A stretch of 64,000 nt of DNA from Bin87 sp965262485 (lineage in GTDB: Bacteria > Chloroflexota > Dehalococcoidia > Lucifugimonadales > UBA3495): contig OZ253540.1 in assembly GCA_965262485.1 (NCBI GenBank), positions 434,001-498,000 on the forward strand, read 5' to 3'. Below, one piece after another: positions 49,091 to 57,119 of the stretch. Numbering within the stretch: the stretch's first letter is position 1; every line of letters starts with the position of its first letter. Position numbers and translations under genes: made by a program. The notes below the pieces were generated by a model. The model did not search any database and was not told the origin of the DNA. It saw only the letters and a list, made by a program, of their open reading frames with translations.

Positions 49091-51006
49091 CAGTCAACCA
49101 CCTGCGCTACATTGTCGTCGTAAGTCCGCTCGCCCACTGCGTCGGGTTCATCTTCTACGTCCTGATAATCGTCCGTCTCTTGCGCCAAGCCCGCAGAAGA
49201 TACAGCGTTTTGGAAAACCTCACGTCCACCAGGAATTGACTTGCCCATTACTTGACTAATCAATTCCAACATAGCCTCACCCCGTTCGATGAAACATTCT
49301 GCGAATTCGTCATTGCGGAGGCGTTCTGGTGTAATCCAATGCGACACCAAAACGTGGCTCAGCTGTTCATTGTCTCTTTCCAGCCGAGGCAGATACACCG
49401 AAGGCGCACTTCCTCCGATAATCTTGTTGGTCTTTGCGTCAATGGGTGTTTTGTTGATGATGGAGTTGTACAAGCGTTGCGGTACCTTCGGATGATCTTT
49501 ACCATCTTCGCACCATTGATGAGGGAAGATGTGGTGGATATCAATGTTTTCATCGTGCCAGGTAGAGAACGTGAGTTGGCTGACAGTCCTCCAGTCCGAC
49601 GCTCCGCTTTTCATTTGCAGTGCATACACACCCTTGTACGCTGCGCTTTGACGAGTACGCAAGGAAAGCAACCGCTCCGGTATGAAGTTGGCTTCGCTTA
49701 TTAACGTTGGATCCGGGCCGCCCCGGATCCATTTGGCAACCTGTGCCAAATCCAAACCGTACTGCGTTTCTACTGCGCTGCCGTACATCTCTCCAAAGAT
49801 ACCTGACCAGAACCAGCGCTCCAGCAGGGTTTTGGCGTTAGCAGGTTCCAGTTCCGTTCCCAATTCTACGTAGATGGCGGCCAGCGGCACTAACTGTGTG
49901 GTGTACGGCACATCTCGCTGTGTGAACACAAATTGGCTATGGAGAAACTTGGCGGCTGCAACGAAGCCGGCCTCCACTTCGTCTGCCCACTGGTGGTAGT
50001 CGGCGACGTCTAAACCGAGGATATCACCTTTTCTACAGTTGATTGCCGGTATTCGGTTTTGTGGGTGTCCTTCGGCGATGGCCTGCTTGCGGCGTTCCTG
50101 GGTGGTCAGCAATGCTATTGTCTGCAAAAACTGGTCGCCGCCGATGCCCTGCAATGCGCCGTAACCGCTATACAAGCGGTCACTCCGCGCAGTCCAATCC
50201 TCTCTCAGTGAGAAATTTTCGTCTTGCGCAGCAAAGGTAGCCGTTACCAGTTCAAACACGGAGAGAGTAACGCCGCCGGTATTGACTTTTTCAAAGACCG
50301 TACAGACTGCCTCTTTCGGGGTTTCTTTGTCCAAACTGATGACTGGCAAGTCGTACCCGGTAAAGGCACTCAATACCGACTGATTGAAACCGTTACGAAA
50401 CTCGATGAGGTTTCCCGACGGATGCTGGCCATTTCTGGTTTGCCAGTAATCATTGTATCCGAACAGCCAATCCATGCTGTCCAGCAACCGCTCCGTCGGC
50501 ATCATATGCTGCTGGTATTCCAGCTCCGGGCTGGAAAGGTTCAGTACAATTTCCCGTCCGAAATTCCTGGTTTCCTTCCTGTTTTCGGGAACACTGATAA
50601 TCGCTTCTTCCCGGTCAACATTCGGGTCCATCGCCTTCAGCATATCCACGTAGTACCAGCGTTTGATGCGTCGGTTGTGATTGTCCTTGGTGTCCACCGG
50701 ACCCTCGTGCCGCAATGCCTGATATAACGAGGTCAGCCGTTGTTGCCCATCCAATAGGTACTCATCAGGAGGATGGGCTGGTCCACTGTCCACTCCCTCA
50801 ATCAACCTGCTTTTCAGCCGGATGTCCCCGCCGGCTTGCAACGTCATAATCGCCCCGACAGGAAATCCTCGGGAGATGCTGGCGAGTAAGCCGCGAATCC
50901 GGTCATCATCCCAAATCCAACCCCGCTGGAAATCGGGTAGTTGAATCTTGCCGCTGCCGGCAGCGTCCAGAAGGTTTTTCAATGATTCAGGGTGAGTATG
51001 GAACAT
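49090..51006 (-). CDS. DUF262/DUF1524 protein, GmrSD-like
   Basis: 638 residues. N-terminal DUF262 (ParB/Srx-like NTPase) domain: IQLPDFQRGWIWDDDRIRGLL, SRGFPVGAI, YLLDGQQRLTSLYQAL. A long helical middle (about 250-470). C-terminal HNH-type DUF1524 region: IDIHHIFPHQW...YNSIINKTPIDAKTNKIIGG. GmrSD-type enzymes restrict modified phage DNA and related proteins act in several defence systems; here the two halves are fused in one chain. The PIG-L partner overlaps by 1 nt. Starts at ATG 51006; no other defence genes adjoin except the toxin-antitoxin pair at 57 kb. Confidence 0.85.
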   Translation of the reverse strand: MFHTHPESLKNLLDAAGSGKIQLPDFQRGWIWDDDRIRGLLASISRGFPVGAIMTLQAGGDIRLKSRLIEGVDSGPAHPPDEYLLDGQQRLTSLYQALRHEGPVDTKDNHNRRIKRWYYVDMLKAMDPNVDREEAIISVPENRKETRNFGREIVLNLSSPELEYQQHMMPTERLLDSMDWLFGYNDYWQTRNGQHPSGNLIEFRNGFNQSVLSAFTGYDLPVISLDKETPKEAVCTVFEKVNTGGVTLSVFELVTATFAAQDENFSLREDWTARSDRLYSGYGALQGIGGDQFLQTIALLTTQERRKQAIAEGHPQNRIPAINCRKGDILGLDVADYHQWADEVEAGFVAAAKFLHSQFVFTQRDVPYTTQLVPLAAIYVELGTELEPANAKTLLERWFWSGIFGEMYGSAVETQYGLDLAQVAKWIRGGPDPTLISEANFIPERLLSLRTRQSAAYKGVYALQMKSGASDWRTVSQLTFSTWHDENIDIHHIFPHQWCEDGKDHPKVPQRLYNSIINKTPIDAKTNKIIGGSAPSVYLPRLERDNEQLSHVLVSHWITPERLRNDEFAECFIERGEAMLELISQVMGKSIPGGREVFQNAVSSAGLAQETDDYQDVEDEPDAVGERTYDDNVAQVVD

Positions 51007-51100
51007 GGTGAGCCTGCATTGACGTAGTGAGATTGGTTTCCGAGTTCCTAAATTCTAGCGCAATATGGAATGACGAGGTAGGCTGATGGCAGCGAAGGCG

Positions 51101-51127
51101 TAGGGGCGAATCATTATTCGCCCCTAC
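51101..51127. repeat. Short palindrome, TAGGGGCG type, copy 1
   Basis: TAGGGGCGAA pairs with TTCGCCCCTA across a 6-nt loop. Similar palindromes lie at about 55107-55135 and 57708-57735. Confidence 0.6.
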
Positions 51128-51142
51128 ATTGCGATGACGGGG

Positions 51143-51502
51143 TTAGCTTACGACCTCCAGGACTTCGAGGATGATGCCCTGGGGTCCTTCGAAGAACATG
51201 ACGCGGCGACCTCCGCCAACGGAGGTTTCTTCGAGGACGGTTGCCCCGCCGTTTTTCAGGTCGGCGATGGTTGCGTCGATGTCATCGGTGTCGATGGCGA
51301 TGTGCTCGAAGCCGTAGTTCTGCGGGTGAGTCTGGGTGGAGATGTGGTCTGTCACGTTGAGTGGCAGGCCGTGCAGGTCGAGACGGAAACCACCATTGGC
51401 GGTTTCGGCGGTAACTGTGGCTCCCAGATTGGCCACGTACCAATCGGCAGTGGATTTGGGATCGGGGGTCTTGAGGTGAACGTGATTGAGTGCGAAAGCC
51501 AT
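51143..51502 (-). CDS. VOC (glyoxalase/dioxygenase fold) protein
   Basis: 119 residues from ATG 51502, chosen because AGGAGG lies 7-8 nt upstream; the longer ATG at 51568 lies in repeat sequence. VOC modules: FALNHVHLKTPDPKSTADWYVANLG, FRLDLHGLPLNV, YGFEHIAIDTDDIDATIADL, GRRVMFFEGPQGIILEVLEV. His and Glu metal ligands are at usual positions. Function unknown; clearly related to the VOC protein at 47043. Confidence 0.85.
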   Translation of the reverse strand: MAFALNHVHLKTPDPKSTADWYVANLGATVTAETANGGFRLDLHGLPLNVTDHISTQTHPQNYGFEHIAIDTDDIDATIADLKNGGATVLEETSVGGGRRVMFFEGPQGIILEVLEVVS

Positions 51503-51764
51503 GATTGTTCCTCCTATGGAGTTGGCAGCTATCGGGCCAATGTCTGCTGGTAGAAATTTCATCCTCACCCCCGTATCAAGTACGGGGCAGGCTCCGGCCC
51601 TCTCCCATCAAGGGAGAGGGGGCAAGATGATGCAGGATGGTGTTGGGCGGATTGTAACATAACGCAGTGGATCTCCCACGGCTCCGAGATTGCCACGCCA
51701 CGCTCGCAATGACGGTTGCGGTGATATACTTGCGCCGCTGAATCGAACCGGAGGCAAGTGGGAG
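51503..51764. other. Repeat-rich spacer
   Basis: It holds CCCCGTATCAAGTACGGGG (51569-51587) inside a partial family D repeat (CCTCACCCC...GGGAGAGGG, to 51625). A half family E unit, GAGATTGCCACG...TCGCAATGACGG, lies at 51687-51716. TATACT at 51725-51730 is a likely -10 for the next gene. No ORF of its own. Confidence 0.55.
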
Positions 51765-52412
51765 ATGCTGGCATTTTTGGGGGGGACCGGTCCCGAGGGA
51801 AAGGGGTTGGCGCTACGGCTGGCGATGGCTGGAGAGTCGGTGGTCATCGGTTCCCGGGACGCCGGTCGAGCGCAGGAAGCCGCCGACGAATTGTTGTCCC
51901 TGGCTCCGGAAGCGAGCATTGCGGGAGCGGTGAATTCCGAAGCGGCTTCGCAATGCGACGTGGTGTTTTTGACCATGCCGTACAACGGAATGTCGCCCAC
52001 GATCGCGGGCGTTGGCGATGCCCTGGACGGCAAGACTTTGGTGACCGTGATCGCCCCGATGCGCTTCGAGCGTGGTGTGGGAGCCATAGCTGAGGATGTT
52101 GACGCCGGTTCTGCCGCTCAGGAAGCACAGATTGCCGCCCCCAACTCGCGGGTGGTGGCCGCCTTCCAAAACGTGTCGGCCGAAGAGTTGCTGAAACCGG
52201 GTGTTACGCTGGACGAGGACGTGGTGATTTGTGGCGACGACGCCGCAGCCAAAACCACGGTTGTCGGCCTGACGCGCAAGATTCCTAACCTTAGACCCGT
52301 GGACGCCGGCGCTCTCTACAACGCCCGGTACGTGGAAGGGATCACCCCGCTTTTGGTAAATATTAACCGTATTCACCGAGTGCATTCCGGCGTGAGAATC
52401 ACCGGAGTATAG
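51765..52412 (+). CDS. npdG: F420-dependent NADP reductase (NpdG type)
   Basis: 215 residues from ATG 51765 (GGAGG 10 nt upstream). Rossmann fold: MLAFLGGTGPEGKGLALRLAMAG, VVIGSRDAGRAQEAADEL, NSEAASQCDVVFLTMPYN, and ALYNARYVEGITPLLVNINR at the end. It transfers hydride between NADPH and the deazaflavin F420. This would imply that the organism makes or uses F420, though no other F420 gene is in the window. Other NAD(P)-binding domains of the same fold are possible. Confidence 0.85.
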   Translation: MLAFLGGTGPEGKGLALRLAMAGESVVIGSRDAGRAQEAADELLSLAPEASIAGAVNSEAASQCDVVFLTMPYNGMSPTIAGVGDALDGKTLVTVIAPMRFERGVGAIAEDVDAGSAAQEAQIAAPNSRVVAAFQNVSAEELLKPGVTLDEDVVICGDDAAAKTTVVGLTRKIPNLRPVDAGALYNARYVEGITPLLVNINRIHRVHSGVRITGV

Positions 52413-52472
52413 CTCGGCAGCATTACCGGTTGCCTGGCAACTGAACCGAAGACCGAACTGGAGGAAAACACA

Positions 52473-52994
52473 ATGCCGCGAGCAACTCTTGATTTGCAAA
52501 ACTCCGCCGACTTGACTGCCATTGGCGGGCAGTGGAAATGCGCCCACGGATTTGTGCCTGGCGAACCCAACGAGGGAATTGTCAGTGAGGCCGAAGGGTC
52601 GCCGTGCCGCTTGCCGGATTTTGACGATTCGGGCTGGGAGGTGTGCGACGACCTGGTCGCCTGGCGACGGCGTGGCGTGTCTTTCGTGTGGTACCGAATC
52701 ACCGCAACGCTGCCGGAGACGGTGGGCGGGCGCTCTCTCGATGGAGCGCGTTGCCTGTTTGAGTCGTGCATCGACGACTACGGCGAGATATGGATAAACG
52801 GAGAGTGTGACCGCGAACGCGCCACGGTTCAGGGCTTCAACGTACCGCAGCGGGTGGTGGTTTCAGCCGAGCCGAAAGCTGGCGACGAGGTGACCATCGC
52901 AATCCTGGCTATGAACGGTCCGCTGGCCGCGCCGGGAGGGGCGGTTTTCGTGCGGTACGCCACGCTGGCTTTTGAGTGGCGGGAGTCGAACTAG
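52473..52994 (+). CDS. Hypothetical protein with galactose-binding-like jelly-roll fold
   Basis: 173 residues. The run LPDFDDSGWEVCDDLVAWRRRGVSFVWYRITATLP and FESCIDDYGEIWINGE, VPQRVVVSAEPKAGDEVTIAILAMNGPLAAPGGAVFVR (in parts) resembles the sugar-binding domain of family 2 glycosidases, without a catalytic domain. No signal peptide, so cytoplasmic. GGAGG precedes ATG 52473. Function unknown. Confidence 0.75.
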   Translation: MPRATLDLQNSADLTAIGGQWKCAHGFVPGEPNEGIVSEAEGSPCRLPDFDDSGWEVCDDLVAWRRRGVSFVWYRITATLPETVGGRSLDGARCLFESCIDDYGEIWINGECDRERATVQGFNVPQRVVVSAEPKAGDEVTIAILAMNGPLAAPGGAVFVRYATLAFEWRESN

Positions 52995-53044
52995 CGACAT
53001 TTGCTGCACCCCTCTCCAGCCACGATCTCCTTGAATTACAGGGG

Positions 53045-53356
53045 CTAATTCAGCCACTCGTCATCGTCGCCTGAGTCTCCGTCGTCATCCTCGGCCTCTG
53101 GGGCCACGCGATTGGGGTCGTGTATGTAGCCATGCGATTCCAGTCGCGTGTGTATTTCGGTGGTGAAGTCGGCGACGGCGGTACTGGCCGGCAACGTGAT
53201 CTCTATGGTCCCGCGGTTGGTGACATCCACGCTGCCGGGGTCTTCCCGCGCGAGTTCAACGCTGACGGATTCGCGGTGAATGCCGAAAGTGTCGGTTACG
53301 GAAAACACGACGCTCATGTCGCCCATCGTGATGATGGTTATGTTGTCGTCGGACAT
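53045..53356 (-). CDS. Small acidic hypothetical protein
   Basis: 103 residues. N-terminal half of beta strands (ITIITMGDMSVVFSVTDTFGI), then EITLPASTAVADFTTEIHTRL, and a strongly acidic tail (EAEDDDGDSGDDDEW). Not recognised. The gene precedes no obvious partner; a thioredoxin-like gene lies just upstream (52 bp, holding a GGATTCCGGCTTGCGCC hairpin repeat). Confidence 0.65.
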   Translation of the reverse strand: MSDDNITIITMGDMSVVFSVTDTFGIHRESVSVELAREDPGSVDVTNRGTIEITLPASTAVADFTTEIHTRLESHGYIHDPNRVAPEAEDDDGDSGDDDEWLN

Positions 53357-53408
53357 TTAGGTTCCTCTGGCGAGCGGCTGGATTCCGGCTTGCGCCGGAA
53401 TGACGGGT

Positions 53409-54038
53409 TTAATCTTGCGGTGGCCATTGGGTGCCACCCTCGGCGGGACGTTCGGCAGCAGGCCGGGCCATGCCGTCTGCGACCAACTGCTGAAATTCGC
53501 TGAGGATAACGGCGCTCCACTCACCGGCTTTGTTGACGCGGTAAGCAGTACGTCGTCCGCGGGCCACCTGGCGGCCCTCTGCTTCATCGCTGATTGCGGC
53601 AGCGGCCTGGGCGACCATGTCGTCCATGGCGTCAATTGCCGGCACCAATGATCGGGCAGTCTCGATAAAGCGGGCGATTTCGGACATGGTGCCGTCCATG
53701 ACCACAAAGACGGGGACAGTGCCGGCGCGATGCTCCGGAAGAAAGCTGTTGGTCAGGTCCAACTCGTCGTCGCGGCTGAACACGCTGAGCCGGATGTTGT
53801 CGGATGCGTCGGCGAGGCGGAGGATGGCGGGGGTGGTGGACATTGCATCGCCGCACCAGTCTGACGTGAATACGGCTAGGTTGACGGGTTGGTCGAGGCC
53901 GTCGAAGTATTCAAGGACCGCCGCTGGGATCTCGGCGTTGTCGTGTATCTGTATGAACGGTTCTTTGTTGACCTTGATGTAATCGATGTACTGGGTTGTA
54001 GTCATTCCCTGAGCGAATTTATCGGCTGTGAGTTCCAT
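53409..54038 (-). CDS. Thioredoxin-like protein
   Basis: 209 residues. Thioredoxin fold with AVFTSDWCGDAMSTTPAILRLAD: one Cys at the CxxC position, the second replaced (WCGDA). The cis-Pro loop is AGTVPVFVVMDG. Such one-Cys forms occur in the TM1457/bacillithiol-linked type of thioredoxin proteins. The C-terminal third (RQVARGRRTAYRVNKAGEW...) is helical. No signal peptide. Divergent from the 54158 gene. Confidence 0.8.
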   Translation of the reverse strand: MELTADKFAQGMTTTQYIDYIKVNKEPFIQIHDNAEIPAAVLEYFDGLDQPVNLAVFTSDWCGDAMSTTPAILRLADASDNIRLSVFSRDDELDLTNSFLPEHRAGTVPVFVVMDGTMSEIARFIETARSLVPAIDAMDDMVAQAAAAISDEAEGRQVARGRRTAYRVNKAGEWSAVILSEFQQLVADGMARPAAERPAEGGTQWPPQD

Positions 54039-54157
54039 TGATGCACCTCATGATCGCGGGCCGTCTGCTTTGCCGTTGCAGTCGGCGAATGCTAAAATCG
54101 CCGCTGGATACTGGATACTACCACCCGCCGGGTGTGCGGGTCGAGAGGTGCCCCCTG

Positions 54158-54580
54158 TTGACTAACGAACGTGCCGGAGTGTTCCTGAAATATGCGTTGT
54201 TTTGCCGGGAAACTGTGGAGGGCGATGGCGATGCATTGAGCTGCAACGAAATTATTGACCTGGTTGACATTGAGATGCCAGCCGAACCGCCGACCGGCGA
54301 CGGGCCTCGTGTGTTGGCGGAAGTGGACGTGCACCTGGTTTTTTGCATCGCCGGCGCCAGCCCCGGTGAGCATACGCTTGAGGTGAACATACGGGCGCCC
54401 GGAGCCAGTCTTTCCAGTCCGCCGCCGCAACAGACTGGGTGGGAAGACGGCATATTCTTTCAACGGTGGATCAAACCCTTTCGGATTCCGGTGACCCGAT
54501 TGGGTCGGCACGTGGCCGCAATCGCCTTTGACGGGATGCCGCTGGGAGAGGCTAGCTTCCTGGTGCGCCTGAAACCCTGA
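54158..54580 (+). CDS. Module gene A: hypothetical protein, DUF6941-like
   Basis: About 140 residues from TTG 54158 (AGAGG 9 nt upstream); the frame is open from ATG 54038, which would add 40 residues. Beta-rich: FLKYALFCRETVEG, VHLVFCIAGASPGEHTLEV, FRIPVTRLGRHVAAIAFDG, EASFLVRLKP. It vaguely resembles DUF6941 proteins. Its last ~60 residues recur almost unchanged as a broken copy at 55160-55351 and in part at 55985-56043. First gene of a duplicated three-gene module. Confidence 0.6.
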   Translation: MTNERAGVFLKYALFCRETVEGDGDALSCNEIIDLVDIEMPAEPPTGDGPRVLAEVDVHLVFCIAGASPGEHTLEVNIRAPGASLSSPPPQQTGWEDGIFFQRWIKPFRIPVTRLGRHVAAIAFDGMPLGEASFLVRLKP

Positions 54581-54660
54581 CCAGTTCAGACTGCCATGCT
54601 ATCATAGCGATAACATCGAGTGGACCAAATCGGCCGGCGGGAGCAGAGGGGCGTGAAACA

Positions 54661-54876
54661 ATGGATTGCACAGCAGTATCGAACTGGCTGAGCCGCCAAG
54701 TTTGCCACATGAACAATTCGTCGGTAGATGAGATGGTCGGGCTTGCGTTTCTGATATTCATCGCCGTAGGCGGGATGGCTATTCTGGTGAAAGCGTTTAT
54801 CGACGGAATCAAGCCGCAGTCGCCGGGCACGCCGGACAGCCTGGGCCAATCCGACGGTAATGCCAGTGTGGAATGA
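54661..54876 (+). CDS. Module gene B: small single-helix membrane protein
   Basis: 71 residues from ATG 54661. The N-terminus MDCTAVSNWLSRQVCHMNN is followed by one membrane helix (VGLAFLIFIAVGGMAILVKAFI) and a polar tail. Homologous to the second copy at 55394 (MDC..V.N.L.R..C.MN...VDE.VGL pattern). GGAG upstream at about 54639. Function unknown; conservation after duplication suggests it is a real gene. Confidence 0.65.
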   Translation: MDCTAVSNWLSRQVCHMNNSSVDEMVGLAFLIFIAVGGMAILVKAFIDGIKPQSPGTPDSLGQSDGNASVE

Positions 54877-54884
54877 GAGCCACT

Positions 54885-55076
54885 ATGCTTGAGGACATCC
54901 TTCCCCACGTGGCGTTGTGGGGTCTTGGATTCGCCCTGTTGAATCTGATTATCATTACCGAAAAGCACCTGCGGGACCCGAATAAGGCTCTATACAGCAA
55001 AGCAATTGTCATCGCTTTTGCGGGCGGATTGTTCGCATACGCAGTAACCATCGGAGTGATGGCAACGCTGGCATAA
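54885..55076 (+). CDS. Module gene C: small two-helix membrane protein
   Basis: 63 residues from ATG 54885; ATG 54873, overlapping gene B's stop, would add four residues, but 54885 aligns with the start of the second copy. Two helices: LPHVALWGLGFALLNLIIIT and AIVIAFAGGLFAYAVTIGVMA, with a basic/polar loop (EKHLRDPNKALYSK). Homologous to the protein at 55606 (WGLGFALL.L.I...K.LRD). Not recognised. Confidence 0.65.
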   Translation: MLEDILPHVALWGLGFALLNLIIITEKHLRDPNKALYSKAIVIAFAGGLFAYAVTIGVMATLA

Positions 55077-55159
55077 TTCGGCGGCGGGGAACCTATGCCG
55101 ACGGAATAGGGGCGGGTTTCAAACCCGCCCCTATATTGATGAATACGGAGGATTAGGGA

Positions 55160-55351
55160 ATGAAATGGTTTATCGCCAGCCTCTCCAGCCCGCCGCAGTA
55201 GCAAACGGAGTGGGAGGATGGGATTTTCTTCCAGCGCTGGATCAAACCGTTCCGCATTCCGGTAACGCGGCTGGGTCGCCACGTGGCCGCCATCGCCTAC
55301 GACGGAATGCCCTTGGGAGAGGCCAGCTTCCTGGTGCGCCTGAGGCCGTAG
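55160..55351 (+). pseudogene. Module gene A', truncated second copy
   Basis: ATG 55160 opens MKWFIASLSSPPQ and then meets TAG. The same frame continues TEWEDGIFFQRWIKPFRIPVT and on to LVRLRP and TAG 55351, nearly identical to the last ~60 residues of gene A. The first half of gene A is missing. Not expected to make a functional protein. Confidence 0.8.
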
Positions 55352-55393
55352 AGGGCCGGGTGCGTGCCAGAATGAGGTTAAAGGCGGTAGGAA

Positions 55394-55564
55394 ATGGACT
55401 GCGGGAGCGTTGCGAATCTGCTGGCCCGTTACGCCTGCATTATGAATGGCACTATGGTGGACGAGCTGGTGGGGTTGGGTATCCTGGGGCTTATCTGCGT
55501 CGGCGGGATTATCTTTATGGTCCGAGCCCTCATTGCCGGCTGGAATGCTACGCAGGCCGAGTAG
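55394..55564 (+). CDS. Module gene B': small single-helix membrane protein, second copy
   Basis: 56 residues, ATG 55394 to TAG 55564: MDCGSVANLLARYACIMNG, then VDELVGLGILGLICVGGIIF and a short tail ending NATQAE. It aligns end to end with gene B except for a shorter C-terminus. The frame is intact although the neighbouring gene A' is broken. Confidence 0.65.
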   Translation: MDCGSVANLLARYACIMNGTMVDELVGLGILGLICVGGIIFMVRALIAGWNATQAE

Positions 55565-55605
55565 CCCGAGCCTAGCGCCTGGCGCCGGAATTAACTGGGC
55601 AGTAG

Positions 55606-55827
55606 ATGGAGTCTATTCTTGCAAAAATAGCGGCGTGGGGTCTGGGCTTCGCGCTGCTAATCCTGTTCATTACCGTAGATAAGAACTTGCGCGACACCGG
55701 CAAGCCCAAATCAACCAAGACGGGGATTCCCGTTGGCGCGATTACTCTGGCGTCTTACGCATTTGGCATCGGCGTATTCGCCGTGAGTGTGCTGTTCGGC
55801 GGGGTGGACACGGTAGCGATGGGATAG
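55606..55827 (+). CDS. Module gene C': small two-helix membrane protein, second copy
   Basis: 73 residues from ATG 55606. IAAWGLGFALLILFITVDKN and ITLASYAFGIGVFAVSVLFGG are membrane helices. It is clearly homologous to gene C (WGLGFALL, K-LRD), with a longer linker and tail. The frame is intact. Confidence 0.65.
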   Translation: MESILAKIAAWGLGFALLILFITVDKNLRDTGKPKSTKTGIPVGAITLASYAFGIGVFAVSVLFGGVDTVAMG

Positions 55828-55841
55828 GGCCGGGTTTCCAT

Positions 55842-55966
55842 TTAGAAACTATCTCAAAACTGGCGGCCCGTCCAACCCGTCATTCCCGCGCAGGCGGGAA
55901 TCCACGACTCACCCTGTCTGCGATCGGACTTTTGGAGAGCATGGCGGATTTTGAGATAGTTTCTTA
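55842..55966. mobile_element. MITE, IS5-like, with TTA target duplication
   Basis: 119 bp (55845-55963) with perfect 15-bp inverted ends, GAAACTATCTCAAAA and TTTTGAGATAGTTTC, flanked by TTA on both sides (55842-55844, 55964-55966). A 3-bp TNA duplication and GAGATAGTTTC ends are typical of IS5-group elements and their derivatives. The inside has only a GTCATTCCCGCGCAGGCGGG hairpin. It lies between module copies 2 and 3. Confidence 0.8.
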
Positions 55967-55984
55967 GCCGTTGCTGAATACTGC

Positions 55985-56043
55985 ATTCCGGTGACGCAGT
56001 TAGGGTAGCACGTGGCGGCGATTGCGTTTGACTGGATGCTGCC
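55985..56043 (+). pseudogene. Module gene A'' remnant
   Basis: The frame reads IPVTQLG, a TAG stop, then HVAAIAFDWMLP, matching gene A's IPVTRLGRHVAAIAFDGMPL. Only ~20 codons survive, marking a third module copy cut down to a scar. Confidence 0.7.
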
Positions 56044-56105
56044 ATCTGGAAGTAAGGGCAAAAGACAGCATGCCCCAATTTCGCGGTGTCTACTTGAGGA
56101 TTGAA

Positions 56106-56801
56106 ATGTGGACCAAACAACGAATTCTGATCCTACCCCGTAGCATTGCGATCTTTGCAATAACCGGGTTCTCAATCGCGATAGCCGCGATTGCCGTACC
56201 GACCATTTTTGCCAATGCTGCGAGCGGCCTTTTAATCTACATTGATTTCGCGGCTTTGATTGCCTTCATTTTCTCTTTTTTGTGCATGTGGGGTCTTCGC
56301 TCCGGTATTAGGTCAGGCACCATCAAGTCATTGGCTCTCCTGGTCTTAGTCAGCGCGGTCCTGCTTGCAATGCTCTTTCTTATTGGTTACGTGAATTCCA
56401 TATACGATCCCAACGACGTAAGCCACATTTACTTCGACAGTCCGGTAGACGTCGGGGTTGCCGATGCGAGCACGGCTGCCCTGTTTGCCGGCATGGTCAG
56501 TATTTTTGCCGGCGTAGCGGGTGTCGTAGCAGGAGTGTCGCCTATTCGCGTTGCCCGTTACGTCCGTATCGCTGTGTTTAGCATCATTGCAGTCGGTATC
56601 GGAGGCGTGGTGACTTTCTTTTCTGTCTGGTGGTTCCTCGTTCAAGGATTCATCAGCGTCCCTATTGTGCTTGCCATAATCTCTAGTATAGGTGGATCCA
56701 TAGGCGTTGTTTGGGTAGCCATCACAGCAGCACGAGCTACCGGTACCCAGGCCCAGGGACCTAATGGTAGCGTGTCGAGCATCGAGACAGGCGACGCTTG
56801 A
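56106..56801 (+). CDS. Multi-pass membrane protein, unknown function
   Basis: 231 residues from ATG 56106. About six membrane helices, including SIAIFAITGFSIAIAAIAVP, IDFAALIAFIFSFLCMWGL, LALLVLVSAVLLAMLFLIGY, ALFAGMVSIFAGVAGVVAGV, IAVFSIIAVGIGGVVTFFSV and IVLAIISSIGGSIGVVWVAI. An outside loop (NSIYDPNDVSHIYFDSPVDV) lies between the third and fourth. It occupies the third module position after the A'' scar, but is not homologous to B or C. Not recognised. Confidence 0.6.
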   Translation: MWTKQRILILPRSIAIFAITGFSIAIAAIAVPTIFANAASGLLIYIDFAALIAFIFSFLCMWGLRSGIRSGTIKSLALLVLVSAVLLAMLFLIGYVNSIYDPNDVSHIYFDSPVDVGVADASTAALFAGMVSIFAGVAGVVAGVSPIRVARYVRIAVFSIIAVGIGGVVTFFSVWWFLVQGFISVPIVLAIISSIGGSIGVVWVAITAARATGTQAQGPNGSVSSIETGDA

Positions 56802-57003
56802 CTCTGGCAGGGAGAATGGACTTGGCACTTATTTTCTTGCCAGCACCAATTCCATTGACTAACATGAAAGCTGTGTTGTCATTCAGCCTACGTACCTGAT
56901 AGAAGCGCAGGTTTTGATGAGGGCGAATTGCCTCAAGGTAAGCAGCTTGGAACGAGGCTGCAAAGGCATAGCCCCGCTGCATATTGTTGTAGTTGATAGC
57001 CAT
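56761..57003 (-). CDS. Small hypothetical protein
   Basis: 80 residues from ATG 57003; AGAGGA lies about 6 nt upstream. YNNMQRGYAFAASFQAAYLEAIRPHQNLRFYQVRRLNDNTAFMLVNGIGAGKK (in parts) is followed by a basic tail. Its 3' end overlaps the convergent membrane-protein gene by 41 nt. Not recognised; coding is plausible but not certain. Confidence 0.4.
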   Translation of the reverse strand: MAINYNNMQRGYAFAASFQAAYLEAIRPHQNLRFYQVRRLNDNTAFMLVNGIGAGKKISAKSILPARVKRRLSRCSTRYH

Positions 57004-57084
57004 CTCTGTCCTCTGGCACTACGTGGTTTAGCGGTCGGGGACTAGGCCGCCCGAGGATGCAAGCATAGTCTCACCGCCTAAATT

Positions 57085-57113
57085 TTGACAAATTGTCAAC
57101 TACGGTTGACAAT
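57085..57113 (+). promoter_or_regulatory. Promoter and operator of the toxin-antitoxin operon
   Basis: TTGACA (57085-57090) and GACAAT (57108-57113) are 17 bp apart. Between and overlapping them lies a perfect palindrome, TTGTCAAC TACG GTTGACAA (57093-57112), which a TA complex could bind to repress its own promoter. A second shorter TTGACAA/TTGTCAA pair overlaps it at 57085-57099. Confidence 0.65.
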
Positions 57114-57119
57114 ACTGCT

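Noticed and set aside
55202..55210. TAG in the gene A' copy as a pyrrolysine or recoded codon
   Set aside because: The copy lacks the first half of gene A and the TAG is not at a functional site; plain decay is simpler.
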